A stretch of DNA of 64,000 nucleotides from Onthomorpha sp937906975 (GCA_045614605.1 JAZLDH010000005.1:1-64000); one strand, 5' to 3'. Positions 52,332 through 62,838 are shown, counted from the first letter of the stretch. Numbers and translations are program-made. The notes: generated by a model from the sequence alone, not told the origin.

Positions 52332-55300
52332 ATGAAAAGATTTAGCCAAAAATATTCTCAATCCGAAAGAATACAACAAGTAGTTGAAAGCATAACAAAT
52401 TACAAAAGTAGAACCTGTATAAAAGGTCTTTCAGGTTCAAGCTCATCTCTAATAAGTGCACTTGTAAGTGAAAGGACGAAAGAATTTACCCACATATTTC
52501 TTTTTGAAGACAAGCAAAAGGCAGCTTATTTCTATAATGACCTTGAAAGATATTTCGATGATGCAGAAAGGGATTATTCAGAAAAACAAATATTGTTTTA
52601 TCCCTCATCTTTCTTTCACGAAACCGACACCAATAAACTACAAAATGCCAACATACAGCAAAGAACAGCCATATTAGAACGCCTAACAAAATCTGATGTA
52701 AGGATAATTGTAACTTACCCTCAGGCATTTTGTGAAAAGACTGTCGATAAAAAATCTTTCAATAAAAGGATTATAAGCATAAAGAAAGGAGAAGAATTAA
52801 ACATTGATAACCTTATTGATATATTTGACGAATTTGGATTTGAACGTTCCGACATTGTTTATCAACCTGGGCAATATTCCATAAGGGGAGGCATAATTGA
52901 TGTTTTTTCTTTCTCACAAGAGAATCCATATCGTATAGAACTTTTTGGCGACACGATAGATAGTTTAAGAACATTTGATATTCTAACACAATTATCCATA
53001 GAGGAAAAAGACGACTTTAACATTCTGCCAAATTTTACGCTAAATCAAGAAACAACTACTAAAAGCCCTTTTACAAAATGGCTTGATGAAAAGACAATAC
53101 TTTGGATAAATCAAGCAGATGTATGCCTTTCAAAAGTAATGTCAATAGAGGAAAAACAAAACACTAATGATACTTTCATTTCAAGCAAAGAGTTCTTAAA
53201 TTCTTTCAAAGAAAAAAATATTGTTTTCTTAGGAAACGATTTCCAAAACAAAGAAACAAATCCAATACACTTTAATACCTTACCACAACCCGCTTTTAAC
53301 GCAAATTTTTCTATGCTTATAGATTGTTTACAACAAAAACAAGAAGAAGGATACGAGACATGCTTTTGCGTTTTAGATGCACAGCAAAAAGAAAGAGTAG
53401 AAAAAGTATTGGTAGAGTTTGCAAAGGATAGAAATGTTATTGCACCTACTTTTTTACAAGGCTCCATAGCAGAAGGGTTCATAGACAACGAACACAAACT
53501 CTTGCTTTTTACCGACCATCAGTTGTTTAACCGTTATCATAAATACAAGTTAAGAGACCAAAGAGCGCAACAAGAAAAAATAACTATGGAGGACTTACTC
53601 AATCTCTCGCCGGGGGATTATGTAACTCACATAGACCACGGCATAGGCGTGTTTGCGGGATTGGAAAAGATAGACAAAGGTGGACGAAAACAAGAAGCCA
53701 TAAGACTAATCTTTAAGGACAATGACATTCTTTATGTTTCCATACATTCTTTACATAAGATAAGCCGATATAGTTCAAAGGACACAGTAAATATTCCAAA
53801 ACTAAATCGCTTAGGCTCTACAACATGGCAAACACTCAAAAACAAAACAAAACAAAAAGTAAAAGACATAGCCAAAGACTTGATTGCACTTTATGCAGAG
53901 CGAAAAGCAACAAAGGGATACGCCTTTTCTGCCGATTCGTATTTGCAAAACTCTTTGGAAGCTTCCTTTATGTATGAGGATACTCCAGACCAGCTAAAAG
54001 CAACCAAAGACGTAAAACACGATATGGAGTCTTCGCACCCTATGGACCGTCTTGTGTGTGGAGATGTTGGCTTTGGAAAAACAGAAGTCGCAATAAGAGC
54101 AGCCTTTAAAGCCGTATGCGATAGCAAACAAGTAGTAGTGCTTGTGCCAACTACGATTTTGGCTTTTCAACATTGGAAGACTTTTTCTCGCAGACTAAAA
54201 GATTTTCCTTGCAGAGTGGATTATCTGAATCGTTTTCGAACAACAAAAGAAAAAACTCAAATACTTAAAGACCTTAAAGCAGGTAAAATAGATATTCTTA
54301 TCGGAACTCACAGAGTCGTAGGCAAAGACGTTAAGTTTAAAGACTTAGGCTTGCTAATCATAGACGAAGAACACAAATTTGGAGTAAGCGTAAAAGAAAA
54401 ATTAAAACAACTAAAAGTAAACATAGACACCCTTACGCTTTCAGCAACTCCGATTCCGAGAACCTTACAATTCTCTTTAATGGGAGCAAGAGACCTTTCC
54501 ATAATAAATACTCCGCCTGCGAATCGACAACCCGTAACAACGCAAGTTATAAACTTTGATAAGGAATTGATAAGGGACGCAATTGATTTTGAAATTCAAA
54601 GAGGTGGACAAGTATATTTTGTACATAATCGTGTTCAAAGCATAAACGACATTGCACAAACATTACATCAGCTTTTGCCAAAGGCGAGAATAGTTGTCGG
54701 ACACGGACAAATGGAAGGCGAAGCATTGGAAAGAGTTATGCTTGACTTCATTGAAGGACAGTATGACATACTTGTATCAACTACAATAGTAGAAAATGGA
54801 TTAGATATACCAAATGCTAATACCATTATAATAAATGATGCTCACAACTATGGACTTTCAGACTTGCATCAATTAAGAGGAAGAGTAGGAAGAAGCAATG
54901 CGAAAGCCTTTTGTTATCTTATAGCACCTGAGCCTTATCTTTTAACCTCTGAGGCACAGAAAAGACTTTCGGCAATTGAAGAATTTTCAGCCATAGGCAG
55001 TGGATTTGCAATAGCAATGCGAGATTTAGATATTAGAGGAGCAGGAAACCTACTTGGAGCCGAACAAAGCGGATTTATTTCCGATATAGGATTTGAAACA
55101 TATCATAAAATCTTAAACGAAGCCATGGACGAAATTCGTCAAGACTGTGGACAAATACAAGAAGACGAAACAAAGCGTGAATGTGTTATAGAGACAGATT
55201 TAGAAATCCTTATTCCAGATAATTATATCACAAGTGTGGTTGAGAGATTAAAGATTTACAAACAATTAGACACAATGCAGAGCGAAGAAGACTTGCCTTT

Positions 55301-55613
55301 GCTTATGAGTTGTTTGATTGATAGATTTGGAGATATACCTTCGCAAACCAAAGAGTTGTTTGAAATTGTTAAACTACGTATTTTGGCAAAGAGATTATAC
55401 GTTGAGAAAATTTCTATAAAGCAAAACAAAATGACGGTGGTCTTTAATGCTCAATCTAACGCTATTGAAAGAGTGATTTCCTATATTCAATGTTATCCTA
55501 CTGAGTCTTCTATTTCTCAGCAAGAGGAAAAATTAATTTTAAACATTAAATCTATTAACAAAATTGAGAAGGCAATTAAGGTTTTCTCTTATTTACAAGA
55601 GGATTTTAATTGA
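52332..55613 (+). CDS. mfd: Transcription-repair coupling factor Mfd
   Basis: A 1093-residue ATP-dependent translocase that removes stalled RNA polymerase and recruits UvrA. The UvrB-like N-terminal part includes GQYSIRGGIIDVFSFS; the RNAP-interacting domain starts near 426 with SPGDYVTHIDHGIGVFAGLE. Helicase motifs are GDVGFGKTEVAIRAAF (Walker A, ~576), IIDEEHKFGV (Walker B), LSATPIPRTL and QLRGRVGRS. The C-terminal TRCF domain follows. Length is standard (E. coli 1148). Confidence 0.97.
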   Translation: MKRFSQKYSQSERIQQVVESITNYKSRTCIKGLSGSSSSLISALVSERTKEFTHIFLFEDKQKAAYFYNDLERYFDDAERDYSEKQILFYPSSFFHETDTNKLQNANIQQRTAILERLTKSDVRIIVTYPQAFCEKTVDKKSFNKRIISIKKGEELNIDNLIDIFDEFGFERSDIVYQPGQYSIRGGIIDVFSFSQENPYRIELFGDTIDSLRTFDILTQLSIEEKDDFNILPNFTLNQETTTKSPFTKWLDEKTILWINQADVCLSKVMSIEEKQNTNDTFISSKEFLNSFKEKNIVFLGNDFQNKETNPIHFNTLPQPAFNANFSMLIDCLQQKQEEGYETCFCVLDAQQKERVEKVLVEFAKDRNVIAPTFLQGSIAEGFIDNEHKLLLFTDHQLFNRYHKYKLRDQRAQQEKITMEDLLNLSPGDYVTHIDHGIGVFAGLEKIDKGGRKQEAIRLIFKDNDILYVSIHSLHKISRYSSKDTVNIPKLNRLGSTTWQTLKNKTKQKVKDIAKDLIALYAERKATKGYAFSADSYLQNSLEASFMYEDTPDQLKATKDVKHDMESSHPMDRLVCGDVGFGKTEVAIRAAFKAVCDSKQVVVLVPTTILAFQHWKTFSRRLKDFPCRVDYLNRFRTTKEKTQILKDLKAGKIDILIGTHRVVGKDVKFKDLGLLIIDEEHKFGVSVKEKLKQLKVNIDTLTLSATPIPRTLQFSLMGARDLSIINTPPANRQPVTTQVINFDKELIRDAIDFEIQRGGQVYFVHNRVQSINDIAQTLHQLLPKARIVVGHGQMEGEALERVMLDFIEGQYDILVSTTIVENGLDIPNANTIIINDAHNYGLSDLHQLRGRVGRSNAKAFCYLIAPEPYLLTSEAQKRLSAIEEFSAIGSGFAIAMRDLDIRGAGNLLGAEQSGFISDIGFETYHKILNEAMDEIRQDCGQIQEDETKRECVIETDLEILIPDNYITSVVERLKIYKQLDTMQSEEDLPLLMSCLIDRFGDIPSQTKELFEIVKLRILAKRLYVEKISIKQNKMTVVFNAQSNAIERVISYIQCYPTESSISQQEEKLILNIKSINKIEKAIKVFSYLQEDFN

Positions 55614-55644
55614 TTTGTAACTTGCTTGTTTATAATGGTTTATT

Positions 55645-55700
55645 TTTTCTTAGGAAAACAATTTTTTTTCTTAGGATTATGAAATTTTCTCTTAGGAAAA
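55645..55700. promoter_or_regulatory. Three CTTAGG boxes with 21-base spacing
   Basis: CTTAGG starts at 55649, 55670 and 55691, each preceded by a T-run and followed by A/T. All three are in the same orientation and cannot fold together into a hairpin, so this is not a terminator. The other parts of the 210-base gap are AT-rich, with a promoter at 55778. Confidence 0.65.
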
Positions 55701-55777
55701 ATTTATTTTTTCTTTAAATTTTTTTCAAAAGCCACAACAACTTTCATAAAAATAGTGTCAATTACGATAAAAAATTG

Positions 55778-55785
55778 TAATTTTG
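55778..55785 (+). promoter_or_regulatory. -7 box of the T9SS type B cargo gene
   Basis: TAATTTTG, 39 bases before ATG 55825. Confidence 0.55.
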
Positions 55786-55824
55786 TAAATTCATTATAAA
55801 GAGATAACAAGAAATAATAAAAAT

Positions 55825-58431
55825 ATGAAAAGAATTTGTGGTATAATTGTTGTTGCAATCTTAATGGCAATAACAGGAACAAAAGCAATTGGACAAGGAT
55901 GTGTTGATATGTCAATCAAACGTTTAGTAAACTTAGACACAGTAGATTTTACAGGCGCGCAAATGAATGGCGAAATCCAATTAACTTGCGATTTTCCTCA
56001 GGATACTCTAACAGTTGTAGTGTTTGCTCCTGGATATTTTGTAACGCCTGGCTCAAATGAATCACCATACTATTGGGAAGAAATTCCATACGACCCACCT
56101 GTGCCATACAATCAAGGAATTCAAGTGCCAGGTCTTAATGGTGATGACAATTGGGGTAGTATGGTTTCATTAAATTACGCGACTCCAGGTGCGGATATAC
56201 CATTTACGTTTGACTTTTACGGAGAAACATATCAGAGTTGTCAGATTGGTTCTAACGGATTGATATCTTTCTTTAAGCCAGGCTTTGGAACACAATATGC
56301 AGAAGGCTCAAATTGTCAATATAATCAAGACGAACGTGGCCCATTTCCTAATTCGCAAAGATATAGGAACTGTATAATGGTTCCATACTATGATATTATT
56401 TTTTCTGGTGGTAATGGCCAAGTTTATTTTCAAGTAATCGGAGAATATCCTTGTAGAAAAATGATATTATCCTACTATCAAGTTCCTATGTTTGACTGTC
56501 GAGACCAAAAAGCTACACACATGGCGGTTTTATACGAAAGTTCAAATACTATAGAGTTTTATTTAGAAAACAAACCTCACTGTGGTCAACCTTGGGGACA
56601 AGGAATTGACGGTGGATTAGCAACATTAGGAATTCATAATCATGATGCAACGCAAGCATGCTTAGTAGATACATTGAATAATGCGAGATGGTCGGTTCAA
56701 AATAGAGCTTACCGAATCAGAGCTGCCAGTGAATTGGAACGTTCCTATACAGTATATAAAAGAAGTGCGACAGACTTTAACGCACCTATGGAAATAGTAG
56801 AGTTAGATGCAGAAGGAAGATTTTTTGCCAATCCAACCATAGAAGAAGGTCCAGTGAGATATTTCGCACAAGCCACAATCTATCGCGCAGACTGGAATGA
56901 AATTACCATTTGGGACTCAACAGCGATATATTATCCGATAGATTTAGACCCAATTGTAGTAACTCACAACGGCAGCACCGCAAACACCAATATAGTATGT
57001 AGAGGCGGTGAAGTAAACTTTAACCTAAGCGGTGGTACACGCTACAATATGGTATCACCTCAAGCAGTAGAAAACATAGGTAGTACATTCACAAGAACCA
57101 ACATCGCAACCCAAGACTCAGTTGTTTATATATTTGAAGTAATCAATGAAGAAAACGGAGTCATCGTATGTACTAGAGAAAGTAATCCCGTAACCGTTTA
57201 CAACCAATCATTCTCTGTACAAGTAGCAAACGACGTAACAATATGCAGAGGCGATGAAGTAACCCTAACTGACCTATTAAACGAAGAAATTGGCGAATCT
57301 GCATGGAGCACAGGGCAAATAGGCGACACCATTACCACACAACCACAAGCCACAGGCTACATCACCCTAACCAAGACCGACCAATATGGTTGTAAAGCAA
57401 AAGACTCAATCTTAGTAACAGTAAATGACGCACCAGACATTAACATCACCGGCGTAATGAACATCTGCAAAGGCACAAGTACGCAACTCACAGTAAACTC
57501 CTCATTACCTAACTGTCTATTTGAATGGAGCAACGGACAAACCACTCAAACCATAACAGTAAACCCAAGCAGCACTCAACAATACAACGTAAGCGTCAAA
57601 CTACCACCAGCGATGTGTGAAAGAACTGATAGTGCTACGGTAGTAGTAGAGCTACCGCCAACAGTAACTTGCACAGCAGACGTAAGCATCTGCGAAGGCG
57701 AACAAGCAGAAATAGGAGCTAACGGAGACGCAACAAGATATATTTGGGAAACAGTGCCACAAGACATGAGCGTAAACGGAGGTAGCCAAGCCAACTACAC
57801 AGTTAAGCCATCATCTACCACAATGTACGTAGCCCATGCTTACAATCAAATCAATTGTCATTCAACCGACACAGTATATGTAAACGTACAACGTACCCCA
57901 TCAGCAGCTATAAGATTTTCACCAAGTGTTATCGATGCCTTAGACCCAACCGTAATTTTCACTGACGTATCCAGTGGAAACTCAACAAGAGATTGGGAAC
58001 TAAGCGATGGAACCACATCAAACGAAGCAGAATTTGTACACGTATTTCCAGTAACTGACACTACACTACGCTACGATATAAAACTAACAGCCTACTCTCC
58101 ATTGGGATGTAGCGATACCACATCAGCATTCATAAGAGTCCAAAGAGAACATCACCTATGGGCACCAACAGGCATTTACTTACACGACAACAACCCTGAC
58201 AATACAAAATTCCGTCTATGGATAGACAACATTATAGAATACGATTTAAAAATCTATAACCGTTATGGCGAAATGATATTCCAAACAAACGACATAGAAG
58301 ACGCATGGGATTGCACCTATAACGGACAACCAGTATTGCAAGGCGTATATACATGGAGCGTTCAATACAGACACAATGACGCACCAAACAGATTGGAGAG
58401 AGAACAAGGAACATTCATGATTTATAACTAA
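55825..58431 (+). CDS. Secreted protein with PKD-like domains and T9SS type B (gliding motility-associated) C-terminal domain
   Basis: An 868-residue exported protein. Residues 1-24 are a signal peptide (MKRICGIIVVAILMAITGTKA). The N-terminal part has a beta-sandwich-like region (about 90-300) with IPFTFDFYGETYQSCQIGSNG. Several Ig/PKD-like units follow (about 380-690) with repeating patterns such as CRGDEVTLTDL and CKGTSTQLTVNSSLP, then a PKD unit (about 692-770, WELSDGTTSNEAEFVHVF). The last ~90 residues (IIEYDLKIYNRYGEMIFQT, AWDCTYNGQPVLQGVYTWSV) are the type B CTD. Attachment to the cell surface is expected. Coding composition shifts to A/C-rich in the second half. Gene boxes upstream are shared with other loci. 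Confidence 0.93.
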   Translation: MKRICGIIVVAILMAITGTKAIGQGCVDMSIKRLVNLDTVDFTGAQMNGEIQLTCDFPQDTLTVVVFAPGYFVTPGSNESPYYWEEIPYDPPVPYNQGIQVPGLNGDDNWGSMVSLNYATPGADIPFTFDFYGETYQSCQIGSNGLISFFKPGFGTQYAEGSNCQYNQDERGPFPNSQRYRNCIMVPYYDIIFSGGNGQVYFQVIGEYPCRKMILSYYQVPMFDCRDQKATHMAVLYESSNTIEFYLENKPHCGQPWGQGIDGGLATLGIHNHDATQACLVDTLNNARWSVQNRAYRIRAASELERSYTVYKRSATDFNAPMEIVELDAEGRFFANPTIEEGPVRYFAQATIYRADWNEITIWDSTAIYYPIDLDPIVVTHNGSTANTNIVCRGGEVNFNLSGGTRYNMVSPQAVENIGSTFTRTNIATQDSVVYIFEVINEENGVIVCTRESNPVTVYNQSFSVQVANDVTICRGDEVTLTDLLNEEIGESAWSTGQIGDTITTQPQATGYITLTKTDQYGCKAKDSILVTVNDAPDINITGVMNICKGTSTQLTVNSSLPNCLFEWSNGQTTQTITVNPSSTQQYNVSVKLPPAMCERTDSATVVVELPPTVTCTADVSICEGEQAEIGANGDATRYIWETVPQDMSVNGGSQANYTVKPSSTTMYVAHAYNQINCHSTDTVYVNVQRTPSAAIRFSPSVIDALDPTVIFTDVSSGNSTRDWELSDGTTSNEAEFVHVFPVTDTTLRYDIKLTAYSPLGCSDTTSAFIRVQREHHLWAPTGIYLHDNNPDNTKFRLWIDNIIEYDLKIYNRYGEMIFQTNDIEDAWDCTYNGQPVLQGVYTWSVQYRHNDAPNRLEREQGTFMIYN

Positions 58432-58435
58432 TTTG

Positions 58436-58723
58436 ATGATAAGTAAAGCCGATATAGAAAAAGCGAAATCGCTTTTAGATGATAATAAAATCGAAGAAGC
58501 AATAGAGTTTTTAAAGACTCTTGTTGAGGATTGCGAAGAAGAGAATAAAGATGTTGCCTATTATGTATTAGGAAACGCCTATCGCAGGGGAAATAATTGG
58601 CAAGATGCAATCAATTCCTATTCACGAGCAGTAGAATTGAATCCTTCTTCACCTGCAAAAGAAATGAGAGCAAACTGTATTAAGATTTTAGATTTCTATA
58701 ATAAGGATATGTACAATCCGTGA
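58436..58723 (+). CDS. Small TPR-repeat protein
   Basis: A 95-residue cytoplasmic protein with two TPR units: KAKSLLDDNKIEEAIEFLK and YYVLGNAYRRGNNWQDAINSY, then SRAVELNPSSPA. No signal peptide is present. It starts 4 bases after the type B cargo gene, so it is probably cotranscribed; TTG 58433 is a less likely start. A protein-interaction role is likely, but its partner is unknown. Confidence 0.8.
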   Translation: MISKADIEKAKSLLDDNKIEEAIEFLKTLVEDCEEENKDVAYYVLGNAYRRGNNWQDAINSYSRAVELNPSSPAKEMRANCIKILDFYNKDMYNP

Positions 58724-58744
58724 TAAGATATAATTCTTAAAAAC

Positions 58745-58784
58745 AAAAAACGCAAATGAGAAAATTTTCATTTGCGTTTTTTTT
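58745..58784 (+). terminator. Terminator after the TPR gene
   Basis: AAAAAACGCAAATGA pairs with TCATTTGCGTTTTTT over an 8-base loop; the T-run abuts the sbcD promoter. Confidence 0.9.
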
Positions 58785-58785
58785 A

Positions 58786-58793
58786 TACCTTTG
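58786..58793 (+). promoter_or_regulatory. -7 box of sbcD-sbcC
   Basis: TACCTTTG, 22 bases before ATG 58816. Confidence 0.6.
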
Positions 58794-58815
58794 TAAAGAA
58801 ATAAATCAAAGAAAA

Positions 58816-59982
58816 ATGAAAATTTTACACACGAGTGATTGGCATTTAGGCCACATTCTCTACAACTATGAGCGCACAGAAGAACAGAAATCTATGATAG
58901 AGCAAATCATATCAATAGTTCAAGAGCATAAACCCGATGTATTTTTGATTGCAGGCGATATTTACCACACCTCACAGCCATCTTCTTATGTTCAAACCCT
59001 GTTTGCAAACTCAATTACTAAGCTTCACAATCTCAATCCTAAGATGCAAATCATCATAACAGCAGGAAATCACGACAGCGCAATAAAACACGAAATATTT
59101 CGTCAGCCTTGGCAAGCCCTAAACGTGCATACAATAGGAGCAGTTGATAAGAAAAATATTTTTCAGCATATAATAGAGATAGAAAATCAAGGATTTGTCA
59201 TTGCCATACCTTATTGCCACGAAAGAAACCTGCCAGAAAATTTCTATCAAAGCTTACTTGAAGAAGTTGCAAAGCGTAATACAAACAATTTGCCCGTAAT
59301 ACTTTCATCTCATACCACAATTTTTGGAAGCGATTTTTCAGGACACGAAAGAGCAGACGAAAAAATAGTAGGCGGAATAGAAGCCCTATCACTTGAAAGC
59401 ATAGGCGAGGGGTACGATTACCTTGCCTTAGGACACATTCACAAAGCACAATTTATTTCTAACTCTGAAAAAAAAGCCAGATACTGCGGAACGCCACTTC
59501 CAATTAGCTTTGACGAAACTTATTCTCACTCAATCACACTTGTAGAAATAGACTCTCACAACCAAACTCCACAAATCACAACCATAGAAATAGAAAATCC
59601 CTATCCCTTAGTTACCTTACCAAGCGAGGGCTTTGCCTCGTGGGAGAGAGTTAAAGAATTGTTGATAAACTTTCCGCAAAACAATCCTGCATACATACGT
59701 TTAAACATAGAAATAGAAGATATTCTACCGCCAGAGGTTAATTTAGATGTGATAAACCTTACAAAAGACAAAGAATGTAAGATTTGTTATATCAATACCA
59801 AAAGGAAATACACCCCAACAGAAGAAATCACAACTCTAAGCCTTTCGGAATTTCAACAAGAAGAGCCAATAGAAATTGCAAAGAAGTATTTGCAATACAA
59901 AGGCATAGAATTTGATTCCCAAACCAAGCAAGCCTTTAAAGAAGTCTTGGAAATAATAGAAGCAGAAAGCCAAAACGAATAA
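58816..59982 (+). CDS. sbcD: Exonuclease SbcD (Mre11-like nuclease subunit)
   Basis: A 388-residue metallophosphoesterase-type nuclease of the SbcCD complex, which trims DNA hairpins and blocked double-strand ends. The active-site motifs are clear: LHTSDWHLGH, DVFLIAGDIYH, ITAGNHDS, SSHTTIFGSDFSGHE and YLALGHIHKAQ. ATG 58816 begins MKILHTSDWHLG, the usual family start. It is followed 9 bases later by sbcC. Confidence 0.95.
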   Translation: MKILHTSDWHLGHILYNYERTEEQKSMIEQIISIVQEHKPDVFLIAGDIYHTSQPSSYVQTLFANSITKLHNLNPKMQIIITAGNHDSAIKHEIFRQPWQALNVHTIGAVDKKNIFQHIIEIENQGFVIAIPYCHERNLPENFYQSLLEEVAKRNTNNLPVILSSHTTIFGSDFSGHERADEKIVGGIEALSLESIGEGYDYLALGHIHKAQFISNSEKKARYCGTPLPISFDETYSHSITLVEIDSHNQTPQITTIEIENPYPLVTLPSEGFASWERVKELLINFPQNNPAYIRLNIEIEDILPPEVNLDVINLTKDKECKICYINTKRKYTPTEEITTLSLSEFQQEEPIEIAKKYLQYKGIEFDSQTKQAFKEVLEIIEAESQNE

Positions 59983-59991
59983 TAATCCAAT

Positions 59992-62838
59992 ATGAAATTT
60001 CAAAAACTCATAATCCAAAATATTGCATCAATAGAAAAGGCTGAAATTGATTTTACCCAAGTGCCTTTGTCCAATAGCGGAATATTTCTAATCACAGGAA
60101 AAACAGGCAGTGGCAAAACAACGATATTAGATTGTATTTGTTTAGCACTCTATGGCACTACTCCAAGAATGAAAAACACCAACATAGAGGGAAAAATCAC
60201 AGACAATGACAAAGAAGTAGGGGTAAACGACCCGCGAGTGTTGATGAGAAGAAATACAAGCGAGTGTTTTATTTGTTTAAGCTTTGAGGGCAACGACAAA
60301 AAACACTATCAAGCAGAATGGAGTTGCAGAAGAGCAAACAAACGCATAGAGGGGAGTTTGCAATCAAAAGCAAGACAATTAACAAATCTAACAGATGATT
60401 TCACCCTCACAAAAGACAAGGAGATAGAGCAAGAAATTAAAAAAATAATAGGCTTAGATTTTGAGCAATTCCTAAGGACTGTTATGCTATCGCAAGGAGA
60501 ATTTACACGATTTCTTAATAGCAAAGACAACGAAAAAGCAGAAATTTTAGAAAAACTAACAGGGGTAGATATTTATTCAAAAATTGGCAAAAAAATATTT
60601 GAAATCCACAAAGAAAAGAATCAAAAAAGAGAATTATTACGCAACACCCTTTCGCAATTTCCCACAATAGAGAAAGAAGAGCTTGATGAAAAACAAGAAA
60701 ATCTTGAAAAAATAAAAACCATATACGAAAACAATAAACAAATTCTTGATAAAGAGAAAATAAAACAACAATGGATAGAGGGCTTTGTTCAAATAGGAAA
60801 AGAATATGAAGAAATAAATGTTCAATATCAAGAAAATCAAGCAATAATATCAAGCGAGGCTTTTAAGAAAAAAGAAAACTCCATACAGATATGGCGAAAA
60901 ACTTATGATATTCGTTCAAAAATTTCTCGTCAATCAAACCTAAAAAACACCATTCTAAGTCTTGAAAACAAAATTTCGCAATCCGCAGAACAATTTCAAA
61001 GACTCGTTAGCGGATACCTGTGGATTAAAAACGAAAAAAGCGTAAAACAAAACCAATTACTTCAATTAGAAGCAAGACTTTCTTCGCAAAAAAATCAACA
61101 AGAATTAAGAGAATTTTTGCAAGATTTACACTCGCTAAAACAAGGCTTAGAGAACGAAAAATATTTCAAAGAAAAAAATAAAAAAAGCAAAGAAAAAATT
61201 TTAAAACTCAAAGAAAAAATTTCAAAAAGCAAAGAGAAAATTTCGCAAGACTTGACTTTAGGTCTAAATGTCTCAAAATCAAAGTATCAAGAAGCGGAGA
61301 TGCTTTACCAAAAACAAAAAGACAGCGTAGATAAATTTGCAAAAAATCTTCGACAAACCTTAAAGAAAGGAGATGTCTGTCCTGTATGTTTACAAAGAAT
61401 AGAAAACTCATTGCCAATAGAGGAAGAATTGTATGAAATCGTCTTAACACTAAAACAAAACTATGAATTAGCAAAAAAAGATTATGAAACACTCCAAAAA
61501 GAATATAATATATTGCTTGCAGAGATAGAGACAAATCAAAAAATCTACGATGAAGAAAAAGAACATTTAGAAAAAGACACCTCCCTTCAAGAATGTGAGA
61601 TAAAAATTAAGCAGTTGAAAGAAAAATGTGGCTTTAACTTAGATGAAATTGACGAAAATCAAATTGAAATTGCGAAGGAAAATGCAAATGAAATCTTGAA
61701 AAAAATTGATGAATACAACGATTTGAAACGAGATTTCTTGATATTGGAAAGAGAATGTGAAAATACGAAAAATATCTTCTTGAAAATACTTTCGCAAATG
61801 CCTGAATGGAAAAATCAATCAAAACAAGAGGCGTTTAAAATCAATAATTTACTTTTACAACTCAATGATTTTAACACCTTTTTGATAGGTCTGCTTACTC
61901 AACTTAATGACTGCAAGCAAGAAATCAACGACTTGGAAAATGAAATTCAAGCCTTTTTGCAAGCAAATCAAGAATTTACAAAAGAAAAGTTAGAGGTAAT
62001 AAACTCAGTTGAAGAAAGCAAAATTTTAGAGATAGAAAAAGATGTAACAAATCTTAAAAACAAACATATTTCCCTTGCAACAAGCAAAGAAAATGTAGAA
62101 AAACGCCGAAAAGAACATCTTGGAAACAAACCTGAAATAGAAGAAAATCAAACTATTGAGCAAATAGAGAAAAATGTTTTTGACTTAGAAAATCTTTTAA
62201 AAGAGATAAGTGAGCAAAAAGGTGGTTTGGAAAAAGAAATAGAGGTTTCTTTGAAAAATATTGAGCAAAGAGAAAAACTAAATCAAGAGTTTAAAGAAGC
62301 CGAAAGGGATTATTTGAAATGGGATAAGTTAAATACTTTGATAGGAGATGCAACGGGAGGTAAATTCCGTAAGATTGCTCAAAGTTATGTGCTGGTGAAT
62401 TTAATAAATTCGGCAAATTATCATTTAAAAAACCTAACCGACCGCTACAAACTAATAGTTAAGCCGGGGACTTTTTTAATAGAATTAGAAGATGCTTACA
62501 ATGGATTTACTCTTCGCCCTGCTACAACAATTTCCGGCGGAGAGAGTTTCTTGGTTTCGCTTTCCTTAGCCTTGGCTCTTAGCGATATGGGGCAACATCT
62601 TTCACTTGATATTCTTTTTATTGATGAGGGATTTGGCTCTTTAAGCAAAGATGTATTGCAAACTGCGATTGAAACTCTTGGTCTTTTGCATAAAACTCTC
62701 AACAAACACGTTGGTGTAATTTCTCACGTAGAGGAATTGCAGGAAAGAATACCTGTGCAAATTAAAGTAAAACAAAATGGCAATACTTCAAGCAGTCAGA
62801 TAGAAATAGTTGATAATGCTTATGGAATTTTAGCGTAA
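59992..62838 (+). CDS. sbcC: Exonuclease SbcC (Rad50-like ATPase subunit)
   Basis: A 948-residue SMC-like ATPase. Walker A is GKTGSGKTTILDCICLALYG (~38); a Q-loop region LSQGEFTRFLNSKDNEKAEILEKLTG follows. Two long coiled coils flank the zinc hook CPVC at about residue 462 (GDVCPVCLQRIENS). The C-terminal signature ISGGESFLVSLSLALALSD and Walker B LDILFIDEGFGSL complete the ATPase. Length is a little under E. coli SbcC (1048). Confidence 0.95.
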   Translation: MKFQKLIIQNIASIEKAEIDFTQVPLSNSGIFLITGKTGSGKTTILDCICLALYGTTPRMKNTNIEGKITDNDKEVGVNDPRVLMRRNTSECFICLSFEGNDKKHYQAEWSCRRANKRIEGSLQSKARQLTNLTDDFTLTKDKEIEQEIKKIIGLDFEQFLRTVMLSQGEFTRFLNSKDNEKAEILEKLTGVDIYSKIGKKIFEIHKEKNQKRELLRNTLSQFPTIEKEELDEKQENLEKIKTIYENNKQILDKEKIKQQWIEGFVQIGKEYEEINVQYQENQAIISSEAFKKKENSIQIWRKTYDIRSKISRQSNLKNTILSLENKISQSAEQFQRLVSGYLWIKNEKSVKQNQLLQLEARLSSQKNQQELREFLQDLHSLKQGLENEKYFKEKNKKSKEKILKLKEKISKSKEKISQDLTLGLNVSKSKYQEAEMLYQKQKDSVDKFAKNLRQTLKKGDVCPVCLQRIENSLPIEEELYEIVLTLKQNYELAKKDYETLQKEYNILLAEIETNQKIYDEEKEHLEKDTSLQECEIKIKQLKEKCGFNLDEIDENQIEIAKENANEILKKIDEYNDLKRDFLILERECENTKNIFLKILSQMPEWKNQSKQEAFKINNLLLQLNDFNTFLIGLLTQLNDCKQEINDLENEIQAFLQANQEFTKEKLEVINSVEESKILEIEKDVTNLKNKHISLATSKENVEKRRKEHLGNKPEIEENQTIEQIEKNVFDLENLLKEISEQKGGLEKEIEVSLKNIEQREKLNQEFKEAERDYLKWDKLNTLIGDATGGKFRKIAQSYVLVNLINSANYHLKNLTDRYKLIVKPGTFLIELEDAYNGFTLRPATTISGGESFLVSLSLALALSDMGQHLSLDILFIDEGFGSLSKDVLQTAIETLGLLHKTLNKHVGVISHVEELQERIPVQIKVKQNGNTSSSQIEIVDNAYGILA

